From NCBI GenBank assembly GCA_001051155.2, contig JYIP02000002.1, positions 3,045,583 through 3,109,582 on the forward strand: a stretch of 64,000 bases of DNA. Direction: 5' to 3'. The position numbers were made by a program, and so were the translations under genes. The stretch's first letter is position 1. The number at the start of each line of letters is the position of its first letter. This DNA is from Chrysoporthe austroafricana. Its lineage: Eukaryota > Ascomycota > Sordariomycetes > Diaporthales > Cryphonectriaceae. Below are positions 19,893 to 30,554 of this stretch, piece by piece. The notes beneath the pieces were generated by a model. It was not told the origin of the DNA and did no database searches. It saw nothing but the letters and a program-made list of their open reading frames with translations.

Positions 19893-21714
19893 CTAGTCGT
19901 CCATGCTCAGGGCATCGTATGGGTTCGATGACGAGCGCAGCGACGTCGACCGCCCTTGCACAAGCTTCTTCTCGTCCTTCAACCTCCTTCCTGAGGTCGC
20001 CGGTCCCTTGCTGAGCGCCGGCTCCGGGATGCCAGCGACATCTGACAACGTCCCCACCGCGCCGGCCTGGTGCAGCTGCGCGAACAGGCCCGCCATGTCT
20101 GCGGCAGAAGGGAACTCCGCGATGGGCGGCACCGAGGCGAGACGCTCCTCGGCCTCGCGCAGCTGGGGGCCGAGGCCCGGGCTCGTAAATACGGCCCCGA
20201 CCCGGCACGCGAGGACCTGCCGTAGCATCCGGAACGAGTACAGCGCCCCCTGGACCAGGGCGGCCAGGTGGACAGAGTCCCAGTCGCCTGGGTCGAGTCG
20301 TCCGCCCGACGCGCAGGCCCTCCGCAGGAGCCTCAGCGCCGCGGACTCCCTCCCCTCCGCCGCAGCGTGCCCGGCCTCGAGGCCTAGGCATGCGGCGATC
20401 CACTGTAGCCTCCGCGCCGCCGCGGGCTCCCCGAGGAATTTGGTGATGTAGTTCAGGATCTCGCGGAGGGCACCGGCCACTTCCGAGGGTTCCAGCAGCC
20501 CTACCTGCTGTCCTGTAGACTGCTCAGACAGCGTTCGCCGGTACTCCGTCACCGTCGAGACCGTGACCTGGCTGCCTCGGCAGAGGCTATACGCCAGCTG
20601 CCGTATATAGGCGCACGGGTTCCACGCGCTTGCTCGGTCCCACCGGTCAAGCAGCGAGGGGAGGTAGACCACGGGGTTCCGCGCCGGCTCGATGACCGGC
20701 GACGAGGGCCCACGTCCTGAGAGGGCCGCCCAGTCCAAGATGAATTCGGATACCCTAGGGTCGACGAGCCTCATATGGCTGGGCATGGCGACAAGGTTGG
20801 CCGTAGATACCAAGTACTGAGATGTGAACGCGGCATACTGGGAAGCGTGGGACGCTGCCAGGTATGCCCACTGCGGCCGGGGTTTCGAGGCCAGTGCCTG
20901 GAGGGTCCGGTCCTGAGCCAGGCTCATCTCGTACGCCAGGGCCAGCATTCCCGGCTGTCCGGGTTCCAGCGCCAGCTTCTGACAGATCTCAGCCGGGCTG
21001 TACGTCAAGGCGGAGATGCCCACGGTTCCTCCGGCGGCCGGTGCGGGCGTCTCGGCCTCGACGTCCTGGAAGAAGACCACGCTGCTCGTCTCGCCGAGAT
21101 CGTACAGGAGGAGGTCAGAGTCCCCAGTCAGCAGCGTGCCGCCGTGCTGACGCACATCGCTGGCGCAGTACGGGTCTGCCTCGCCCGGGACGAGGTGCGT
21201 GATCGGCGCGTACCTTTCCAGCGACTGCAGGGCCTCGAGGACGGCCGGGACGACGAAGGAGGGCAGGGGCACAGACACCCTCGCCGACTTTGTTGAGGGG
21301 CTCCTGGCCACCCCATGGCTCGTGGCCAGGAAGTACTGATTCGACGCTCTCGAGTTGTTGCACGTCCTCCGCAGGCGCTCCGGCGCCTTGGAGGACGGCA
21401 GGTAGCCGTCGAAGTAGATCGCCGCGCTGCCGACCGTCAGTGCGAAAACACCAAGATAGCATTTTTGGGGGGAGGACCGGAAAGGATCCTCACATTTCCA
21501 CCCCACAGGACTGCAGGTTGTCGAGCCACCGCACGGCCGCGTGGCCGAGCTCAACATACGTCGGCTCGTCGAGCACCGTCGAGACGCCGGCCTGGGCTCG
21601 GGCGACCCTCAGGATGTGGTGTGCCAGCCCGGGCCCGTCAACGACAACCCGGCCGCGCAATTCCGCTCGTGGGACGAACGGCCGCAGCGCGGACGTCAGG
21701 CCTCGAATACCCAT
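19893..21714 (-). CDS. XPG/asteroid-domain nuclease-like protein, 584 aa
   Basis: The exons are 21714-21494 and 21426-19893. The 67-nt intron has donor GTGAGG, branch CTGAC and acceptor GGCAG. The N-terminus MGIRGLTSALRPFV, the VVVDGPGLAHHIL strand (about 23-35) and IYFDGYLPSSKAPERLRR (77-94) match the XPG-N part of FEN1-like nucleases as modified in the asteroid family. The XPG-I part reads THLVPGEADPYCASDV (150-165) and TLLTGDSDLLLYDLG (171-185), keeping acidic residues Glu156, Asp158, Asp176 and Asp178. The remaining 400 residues are helical and Ala/Leu-rich, without the helix-hairpin-helix domain of true XPG enzymes. Whether it cuts flap DNA or RNA is unknown. Fungal asteroid proteins are common but little studied. 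An upstream in-frame ATG at 21849 is less likely, as it breaks the conserved N-terminus. Confidence 0.82.
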
Positions 21715-21888
21715 CGCGCCAAGGTGTACGTGGGCGCTGCCGGGACGGCTGCGAGGCGAGATGCACGGAGGACAGGGCAGACTTTGACGTCGGTTAGCTT
21801 TCACAGCTAACGAGCTGCCGACTGTTCTCACCGGCCCAAGATCGACCACCTGCCCATACGAAGATCCAGCAGCACAGTCAAATCTGAC

Positions 21889-21892
21889 AAAA
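21889..21892 (-). terminator. RNA polymerase III terminator of tRNA-Gln
   Basis: Four T on the minus strand directly after the discriminator T, making a five-T run, the usual Pol III stop. Confidence 0.75.
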
Positions 21893-21981
21893 AGGTCTAG
21901 CGCGGAATCGAACCGCGGTTACTGGAAATTTTGAGGCCATCACGTCAAAATCCAGGGTGATAGCCGCTACACTACAAGACC
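21893..21981 (-). tRNA. tRNA-Gln(TTG) with a 17-nt intron
   Basis: Cloverleaf read on the minus strand: acceptor GGTCTTG with CTAGACC, D-arm GTG...CAC, anticodon stem CTGGA/TCCAG, loop TTTTGA+T with anticodon TTG, T-arm CGCGG-TTCGATT-CCGCG, discriminator T. A U-U mismatch sits at acceptor pair 6-67. A 17-nt intron (21944-21928) lies after the base 3' of the anticodon, the standard eukaryotic place. Its TCAAAA can pair with TTTTGA of the anticodon loop, as in known pre-tRNA introns. A-box and B-box promoter sequences are internal (TAGTGTAGCGG and GGTTCGATTCC). It would be spliced by the Sen endonuclease, whose Sen34 subunit is encoded elsewhere in this window. Confidence 0.93.
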
Positions 21982-22495
21982 TGGGAAGATGCATTTGGCG
22001 AATTGGCCAATCACAAGCCACAGCCACGTATGAGATTATATCGCACGGGAAAAGTCCCTGGCAGCGACCATCGCGAGCCACCACCGTCTCGGAAGTATTC
22101 CCTTGTTGAAGAGTTCACATCACAAGCAATAGCAGACTTGCTTCAAAAGCCGCCAAGCGCCCATAACAACACCCTCTTCCCCAGGGGTTTTACTCAGTCA
22201 ACCTGTAGAGCAACTGATCTTGCTGGTAGTTGATATAGCCCGCAAGGGGAACAACCTCAACTACTAGGCGGCGGCGGAGGAGGAAAATCTAGGGCTCGGT
22301 CTGAGTGCGATATCCGAAGCATTTGCCCGGCATGGGGCGGTTTCGTTCTATTCTCTATATTTGATGTTGATTCGGTTTAAACTGGTCCTGTGATGCCTCC
22401 CACGATCCTCAACGGCTACTCCGAGGCGCACTCGAAGACGCACACCAGCGTGCCCTCAAGCCTCTCTTGCACCGTGGCACGTCTCTCGCGCCCTT
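21982..22495. other. Intergenic between tRNA and dehydrogenase gene
   Basis: About 0.5 kb with no gene seen. It includes the 5' flank of the tRNA and the 3' flank of the dehydrogenase. Confidence 0.55.
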
Positions 22496-23632
22496 TCAAG
22501 ACGGCTTCTTGTACAGTTGTCCGGGCGAGGCCTATCGACAGACGGTCAGACACGAGGGGGAACGAGAACTCAGCAGATACCGCGAGGCTTACCTGGTGCT
22601 GCGGGAAGATCAGCGTGTCGGCGACCACGACATTTTCTCTCCGAGTCGCCGTGAAAACAACGACCTCCGCGATGTCGTCAGGAGTCAGCGGCTCCATGCC
22701 CCTGTCCTATCGTCAGCCCCATCAGATCGTCCACATCGGACAGCACGACAACTCACTCGTAGACCTTGTCGGCCTTGGCCTTGTCCCCGTAGAACCGAAC
22801 GACTGAGAACTCCTGCCAACCCTCGTCAGCACACACCGGATGCTAACCTTGACAACCTCATCCGGGGAAAATGGGGGCGGGGGCGTCTCGGATCAGACAT
22901 ACCGTCTCGACCTGGCCGGGGTCGATCTCGATGACCCGGATCCTCGTGGCGATCAGCTCCTTCCTCAGCGCGTCGGTGAAGCTGCGCACGGCGGCCTTGG
23001 TGGCGCAGTAGATGCTGCCGCCGGCGTACGGCTCGCGGCCGGCGATGGAGCCGATCATGATGATGTCGCCGGCGCCGCCGTCGGGCCGCGTCTTGAAGGT
23101 GGGCAGGACCGCCTGCGTCATGTTGATGAGCCCCGTCACGTTCGTGTCGAACATGACCTTGATGTCCGCCTCGGCGATCTCGGGGGCCCTGGCGACGCCC
23201 TTGACCAGGCCTCTTCAGAGAAGACAACGCGCACCAAGGTCAGCGACCACCTCTCGTCACGACCGGCCTGGGTGGGGGCTCGGGAAGAAGGGGGGGGGTA
23301 AAAGCTTCCGTGGGGACCTACGCGTTATTCACCAGCACGTCGACCACTCTCCACTCTTCCGGCAGCCCCGGCAGCAGGCCCCTCACCTGCTCCGGGTCGC
23401 TCACGTCCAGCTTGACCGGCAGCACCTTGACGCCGCCGTCCGTCTCCTTCTCGATGTCGGCGGCGACCTGCTGCAGCGACTCGACCCGGCGGGCGGTCAG
23501 GATGATCCGGAGGCCATTCTTGGGCGCCGTCCGCGCGAACTCGAAGGCGCAGCTCTTGCCGATGCCCGACGACGCGCCGGTGATGAGGACGATCTTGTCC
23601 TGGAGGCGCCTGGCAGCGGCGGAGGAGGCCAT
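22496..23632 (-). CDS. NADP-dependent short-chain dehydrogenase (YMR226C/YdfG type), 273 aa
   Basis: Five exons: 23632-23322, 23212-22903, 22812-22757, 22701-22593 and 22531-22496; introns of 109, 90, 55 and 61 nt keep the frame. Classical SDR fold: cofactor motif TGASSGIG (18-25), DVLVNNAG (about 98-105), catalytic Ser159, Tyr172 and Lys176 (SIYCATK), and GQVET after the sixth strand. The end of the protein ([19 protein letters not shown]) resembles the yeast YMR226C group, which oxidises beta-hydroxy acids and L-allo-threonine/serine with NADP. NADP preference is suggested by the basic TARR after the second strand. An in-frame ATG at 23740 would add 36 residues (MFLQARTASRTVQRLLSS...) with the look of a mitochondrial presequence, so two isoforms are possible. 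The short fourth and fifth exons would be missed by simple ORF calling. Confidence 0.87.
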
Positions 23633-24351
23633 GCTTCTTCTCAGGACGGCGGTCGCTCTAGCAGTAAGATCAAGTGGGTGGTGATGGGATGAGAGGAGGC
23701 GCTGGACAGTTCGGGATGCTGTTCTCGCCTGGAGGAACATGTATGTATGTGCTGGACGGTCGAAAATTTATTAAGGAGCGTGTAGGGCTGGCGAGGACGG
23801 GCTGCTGCCACCATCGGAGATATTGCTCATAGCACGCAATTCAACACACGCCCCGCCGTTGCCAGCGTCATTTGATAAGAGCTGGCATCGTGGCTCTGAG
23901 GGGCACCGGAGCTACCCCTCACCCCCACCGGAGCCGGCATTGAGAACACAGAACCTCCGATACAGGGGGGTTTTGGTCTACCCGGTCACCCGGTCCGCTG
24001 TGGCACCCGCCTGGCCGCCTGAAGTTCACGTGTATGAGATTATGTGCACGCCTTTTTTATTCTGCGACAAACCCCTATGTAGTCCGTATACGCCTCGGCG
24101 GCGGCGGGGTGCTATGCTGTAAAGATGAGCTACATGCAGACCAGTGGACAGGCCATTCATTGCCTAGTCAGTGCTGCTGCTCATACATAATATGCAAGTC
24201 CTCGACGCCGGGAATGCATGCAGTCTAGCGACTTTTCCTTCCAGACGCCTAGCAAAAATCTGACGACCCTTGTTGGATACAATAATTTTGGTTCTTTTTT
24301 TCATCAGACAGTGGGAGAATTCACAGCTGTCTCGGTCCAAAACCGTCGCAG
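23633..24351. other. Intergenic between dehydrogenase and transporter
   Basis: No gene supported. It holds the dehydrogenase promoter (or its alternative first coding stretch, 23633-23740) and the transporter 3' flank. Confidence 0.55.
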
Positions 24352-26371
24352 TCAGGCAGACCGGTCGGACGCCTTTGAGGTCGTCATCCCCTTCTCGGCG
24401 CGCCGGCGCTCGACCTCTTTCTGGACCTGCTGCTGTCTCTGCTCCAGTATCGACACCCTGCCGCGGCGGTAGGTACCCATGGTGATGACGACGCCGATGC
24501 CCGCGACTATCGCGCACACCTTCATCGTCTCGGTAAAGGAGTCGTTGTACGTCTTGCGGATGACCGCAAGCTGGGCTCCGGTCAACGTCTTCTCTGCACC
24601 CTTCAGGTTCGATAGGTCAGAAGGCGAGACAACCCCGACCAGGTACGCCCGCTGTTGGGCCGCAAGGACCGCCGACGACATGGCGATCCCGATGCTTCCT
24701 CCAAGCATGCGGGATTGGGAGATGATGCCCTGTGCGGGAGCTATCAAGGAGCTCGTCAGCCCGTGCCAGGTCCTGGACTGGTTGAGAACTGGGGCCAAAC
24801 ACTTACCATGCTCAGGAATCGGCGACTCCATCGCCGTGAACATCGTCGCCGAGGAGTTGATCATCCCAATGCCCAGACCAATGAAGACCAGGAAACCCAG
24901 GAATTTCGGCTCCACCTCTGGAGAGTCCGATACCGTCGTCTCCAAGGCGAGGCCCAGTGTAACCATGGCTGTCGCGGCGGTCATCGTCTCGCTCAGTCGG
25001 TTCTTCTTGCTGCTGAACATCCCCGTAAGCGCACTCCCGATGCCAGTCCCGCCAAGCATAGGGAGCATCATGACACCGGCCAAGATGGGACTCTTGTCGC
25101 TGACGACCTGCAGGCGCAGAGGCACGGCGTAGAGAGTGGCGAAGTAGGCAAACGCGGTAAACATGGTGTTCAGCGTCGACGCCGTAAAGACGTGGTTCCG
25201 GAACAGAACCAGAGGGACCGCTGCCATCTTGCGGGGCCAAGCGCGTTCGAACACCAGTTCCCACACAAACAAACCGAACCAACAGATGATGCCGGCCACG
25301 AGCGGGCCGATGAACATGCCCCTTGCCCACGGATCCGTCTCCTCCACATTCGTGCCGGCATTTTGGAACGCGAAGGTGACGAGGACGGCGGCTGCGATGA
25401 CTAGAAAAGATCCGAGGAAGTCCATGTCTTTCCAAGACCGCCTGTTAATGGTGGGGAGGTGCTCGGCTTTGGGCCAAGCGACGTAGAAGAGGACCATCGA
25501 CATAAAACCAAGCGGGCCACTGAGCCTCAGTTAGTACGAGCACAGAAATGGCCGCAAGGCCATCCAGGAGGGAGGGTAATGAGACTAACTTGATCCAGAA
25601 CACCCATCGCCATGACGCGTATTTCGTAAATACACCGCCGAGGACGGGACCAAGCACACCTCCCGTAGAAATAACCATTCCAATCAGAGGTGCGATGCCA
25701 TTTCTGTACTTCAGGGGGGTCAACTCGGGAAATATGATCATTGTCACCGAAAACCTAGCACAAAGTCAGTCCGTGTCAGCCTTGGAGGTGGTGCCGTATG
25801 TGTGCTCACAGGCCGGCACCGCCGATGCCCTGGAGGGCTCGGCAGGCGATTATGGAGCTCATATCCTGCGAAAAGCCGCAACCGAGGGAGAACGAGAAGA
25901 AGAGGATGAAGGCCGCAACGAAGGCATTGCGCCTACCAACGACATCGGCCATGCTGGCGAAGAGGACGGAACACCCAAGAAAGGCTAGTGTATACGCCAG
26001 CGCGATCCAGTTCACGTGCTCGAGGTCGTTGAAGTCCGTACCAATGGTGTAGAGGCTGGTGGCAACGATTGAGGCATCCATCATGGCCATGAGGAGGCCG
26101 AGGCAGAGGCTAGGAGAGGGGAGGGTCAGTCCATCAAGGTCAACACGGCCGTCGGGGGGCCTCGATCTGACGTAGCTCACCCAACGCAGAGGAAGGCGAA
26201 CCGCCATGGTGGGATGGCAGACTCCCGAAACAGCAGTTCTGACTCGAGCTGAGAGATCTGGTTTGCCGTATCATCGGATGTGTGCTGGGGTTCGAGCTGT
26301 CTGCCGTGGGCGGTGGGCGTGTCCTTGAGGTCTACCATGCTGGCAGGCCCAGCATCTTCGTCGCCAGACAT
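24352..26371 (-). CDS. MFS drug:H+ antiporter, DHA2 family, 585 aa
   Basis: Five exons: 26371-26181, 26109-25810, 25754-25590, 25519-24807 and 24740-24352; all four introns have canonical borders (one donor is GTTAGT). The protein exports small molecules across the plasma or vacuolar membrane using the proton gradient. After a 55-residue acidic cytosolic N-terminus come helices with DHA2 motifs: LLMAMMDASIVATSL (TM1, motif D1-like), MADVVGRRNAFVAA (motif A), ACRALQGIGGAGLFSVTMII (TM4), GMVISTGGVLGPVLGGVF (motif C, antiporter signature) and WRWVFWINGPLG. The later half holds more helices to about residue 545, then a basic coiled tail (LEQRQQQVQKEVERRRAEKG). The length fits 14-TM DHA2 carriers. 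No biosynthetic genes adjoin it, so the substrate is unknown. Confidence 0.9.
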
Positions 26372-29300
26372 GCTGGCATTCGGAGGGGTGATAAGACGGA
26401 GGACGGCTGAGAGATCGTCAAAGGTTCCGGATTATATGGGAGGGCGTCGCACTGTGGAACAGCCGGGGCGCGTTCGAGGTGCGGTGCGGTGCGAGTGAGT
26501 GTCTCAGTTCTCCTGTGTAGGTGAGACCTTCTCAGACGCGCATCGAGGATTCCTGCAGCCGTGCGCGGGCTCATCGACGATTTTAACGGCCCTGCCGGCG
26601 CAGCACAGGGCTTCTGAATCTGAATCAGGTCGGGAGTCGGGCTGATAAATCTCTCCTTGACTCAGACGAGGATCAGGAGATGGGCTGCCCTGGCTGATCC
26701 AAAGGGTGTGGGCGTGATAAGAGGCAGGATTGCGTCGTTCTCGCTTTGGAGGATGCGAGGGCGAATGAGGGTGCGTTTGCCCAGCCCAGCCCGCCTCTGG
26801 CCAACAAACCCCTTCTTGTTGCCACCTGCCAAACATATCGTCATTTCCAAAACTAGACCTCATTGTTATTAGCGAGGTCTGGCAAGCACGAGGGCGGAGG
26901 GGGCCCGGGGAGGGCAGGAAGCTGACGAGAGACGAGGCTAGGGAAGTGGGCGTGGTGAGAGCCCGGAGGTGATACGTACACGTTCGTACGACTTCAACAC
27001 CTCGCATCAATATCCTACATCTAAACCAATCACTCCCTCCCAGGCAGGCCGAGTTCAGAGTTCAGCCCGAGAATCATTCGCCCGAGCCGGCTCCTAAAAT
27101 GGCGTGGGATGATGAACTAACTGCTCTGGTACTCATTAGCGGCTCACCGTGGCTACCGCACTCGCATTCTCGCACTCGCTTCACGCGGCCGGGCCCACCT
27201 ACAGTAAGCGCCATGGGCCAGTGAAAAGTGGCCCGTCTCCCTTCTCGTTTTACAAGAAAAAAGAATTAACAAAGATGAACGCCCATGTCAGCAGTATCGC
27301 GTGAGGATTGCATCAAAGAGTCTCGCTTGTTCGGACAGGGCGGGGGGAGAGGGAGAAAAAGAAAGGACAGCCCCGGAAGTGCCGCCACTTCGGGTGGCTT
27401 GCGTGTGTTGGGTTGCCCAGTAGAACTTCGTATACCACCGCACCACCGCCTTGCCTCTGCGGACCCAAGAGGATGGGCCCGGCACTTGTGGCATCGCGTG
27501 CTACTCCTGTGCTGCGATTTCCCGCGTGCTAGACGTATACTTGCTATGTATATACTATAGTAGGCGCTGCTTTGCGGGCCACTATACCAGAAACGTAGTG
27601 ACTGCTCGCCCAAACGGCCGTAACCACCTCCCCCCTAGAACAAACTTGCCGCGCGCGGCACCGGAGGGCAGCTGAACAGACACGTCCAATGATCCTGGCA
27701 GAGACCCCTCCACATTGTAGGTGTGAGATGTCACACTGCATAGGCTGGAGAGTCATAGGTCTGAGCGGCCATGCAGGTTGTCCGCGGGCATGCCGCCCGT
27801 TTGCTCGCAATACGTAGTCTGCTGCAATCTCTTAGCAATATTGGATACTCATAGATAATTTTCCTCAGTGGCGGCCTCTTGTCATGTCCTATGGCGTTAG
27901 GTAGACGTCGTCATCCAATCAACAATTACGCTTATTCCAGCAACCTCTTCGTTCCGGGGTAGGGGAGGCCTTGAGTGCTTCGTAACCTACTGGAAAGGCG
28001 CAGGGAATGAGCCACGAGATAGAGAATAAGTTGATGTTCAAAAATTATTGTTCTAATTTCCATGTAGATTCACGCTAGTAAGCATGACGGTCTTCTGCGC
28101 TCCGCCATGGTTGCTCATCAGTCCACGGACTGCACGGACGCATAGCGATTGTTGCGATTGTATCTATATTGGGCTGATCTAAATATATACCACGATACTG
28201 TGATAATTATCTATATCAAAAGTATTGATTTTGGAGTATATGTCTGCGTTGGCCTTGTTCTAAGAATTACTCTGTCATACTAAGACTTTGCCTCTCTAAA
28301 GGCCCGTCGTTTCTAGGGATCCCGGAATGATACTTTGGATATGTGGAACTCCGATCACTCGTTGAATCAGACCATTTCAGACGTCATACTACGTGTCATT
28401 TCTTGCAATTTTCAATTTGGCAGGTTCAATGGTTTGCGAGACGGCCTTTGACGGCCTTTGTCGCGGTTGGCTGCGATCCTGCCGCAATTATCTGCCAAGG
28501 TACACAAAAGATGTCCAAAGAGAATCAAGGATGTGCAGACAGCAGCTCAGCTGACTATCCACGTGTGTGACACCAAAAGTACCGCCTTGTGAAATGATCA
28601 CAACACCAATTTCGAGTTGCCAGATGGAACTCGGCATCACTGACCAGACGACCACGCATCTCTTGACCAGAGCTTTTTCCGCCACTTTGCGTACGAATGA
28701 AGTACTCCAGAATTTCGCTCTGTGCCACTTGAAACGTAATATTTGGAATCTTAGATGAGACTTTTACTAAACATAGTCAACACCCGCCGCTCCAAACCAG
28801 CTAAGGATGCCCCATTCAGGCATACAGCAACGTCGATCCATTGAGCCTGTGACACGATCAAAACGAAGGTTACCTCATACATCGTTCGCATACGGGTTTT
28901 CATTGCGGTGATCAGGCTTGACTCCATGCCAACAGACCCTTCGTTGCTGCCATAGCTACCAGCAAGGTTGGTTTCTACTTTCGGGCCCTTGGAGCAGGTC
29001 TCCGAGTGTAGTGATTTTTTTCAAGGGTCACGAGCTTCTGTTCTTGTGTGATTTCTACGATCTGCTACTCGTTGTGGGTCTAATCGCAACATGGGTTGGG
29101 CTTCTGAACAGTCCTCAAGACGATCACAGGTATTCCGTACAGCATCCCCCGAGCAGGAGTGACGACTGTAGCAAATGATGCTTCACTGAAAATACAATTC
29201 TGAAAATTCCATGCTTTTCGATAACGCCATCGAAGCTCGTCGGTTGTAGATACCCCATCACGAAACAAAATCTAGTTTGAGAGAGCAGTAGGGTCGACGG

Positions 29301-30330
29301 ATCCTCAGAGCACTTTAACGCCAGCTTTCAAAAGAAATAAGCACTGGATCGTGTCTCGCCAGCTATTTACTACTATGGAGTCACTGGCTCATCATCTCAA
29401 CTCAGTTCTACACAACATTCCTGAGCGAACCACCCGTTCCTCTACGCTGGGCGGGTATCTGGCCGAATTACTCGGTCTAGGGACTCACCTGGTAATTGTT
29501 GTACATGTCGAGCGCATCAGCGTGCTCAGACGCTGCCAGTCTATGCACTGGTTCAACTTTTGGCCTCAACGCAATGACATATGACGCTATAAGGAGCTCT
29601 GGAGTGCCCATGCTTTACAAGTTAGTATGAGCTAAGCCAAAGCGGTTGTGAACAAGTTCTACTGAAGAGCTGTCCTCTCTCGCTCGGCTTCATTGCCTAG
29701 CAACGAGTCCTCCTTTGGAAACATGACCAAAACTAATCGTTGGTGCGTAACTGAATGACAATCACGCATATATGACCCTAGTACTTACTTCAACTTCCAC
29801 CGGAGCTCTTCCATTTTCGAACCTGAGAGCATACGCTTCTGAGCCTGGATCTCGTATACAGAGCTTGTAGACTAGCATACCCGAAATCCGATACTATAGC
29901 AAACGCAATAGTGAGCACCGAGCAAACCGCTGCCGGCTGATGTTGATCGCCTTGAGATCGCCCTGTGATATCTGGGCTACGTGCTAAGGCCTGTCCTAAT
30001 GTCATAGACGACAACGCCGAAGTCATGCCAACTATAGCCGATTACTACCGACGGGGCACGTTTAATTCGTGGAATCTCCATGGCGAGAAGCCTCCCAGAA
30101 ACTTGGTTCGCATGCAGTGACCCGGTGTGAAGTCGACCCCCCGTCGAATGAGGTTTTAAAAGGGCCGTCTCGAGGCCGGATATAATCTAACCTGCCCCCC
30201 TGGCCGGCTGCAGCACAAGCAAGACCCCAGAAGGCCCCAGACTGGGTTTCCGGAAAGCCCGTGATGAGTTGCCGAGACCGGGAGGTTGGACTTCAAGCCT
30301 GGTCGACGCGGCAGACAAGGACCACAAGGC

Positions 30331-30338
30331 TATATAAG
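30331..30338 (+). promoter_or_regulatory. TATA-like element ahead of a short ORF
   Basis: TATATAAG in GC-rich surroundings, 62 nt upstream of the ATG of a 53-codon ORF. The spacing suits a TATA-driven promoter with a short leader. Confidence 0.3.
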
Positions 30339-30392
30339 CTCAGTTATTAAGGAGGTCAAGCACGTCATCTGTCCCCTCTGACGCGAGGCGAG

Positions 30393-30554
30393 ATGTATCT
30401 AGATCTCTTAGCCCTCCCGGCAGAAGATGACGACCCGCTGACAGACCAGCACTGCGAGATGACTCCATCCAGAATGCAGAGAGACAAGGCCCGCAGGCTC
30501 GCCGGCCGCGGCTACCGACTGCAGCCGAGTTTGAGTGCCGGCATCACGGGCTGA
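30393..30554 (+). CDS. Possible small protein, 53 aa
   Basis: This ATG is the first after a TATA-like box. The frame encodes MYLDLLALPAEDDDPLTDQH, then a basic Arg-rich half (MQRDKARRLAGRGYR), and stops at 30554. A good splice donor (GTAAGC) follows 5 nt after the stop with a possible CTACAG acceptor, so it could instead be a leader exon of a longer transcript. No family is recognised. Support is weak. Confidence 0.22.
   Translation: MYLDLLALPAEDDDPLTDQHCEMTPSRMQRDKARRLAGRGYRLQPSLSAGITG

Noticed and set aside
28343..29584. Series of short plus-strand frames in the AT-richer island, one with a membrane-like segment near 29075
   Set aside because: They do not join through acceptable splice sites and match no family I know; kept only as a possible relic.
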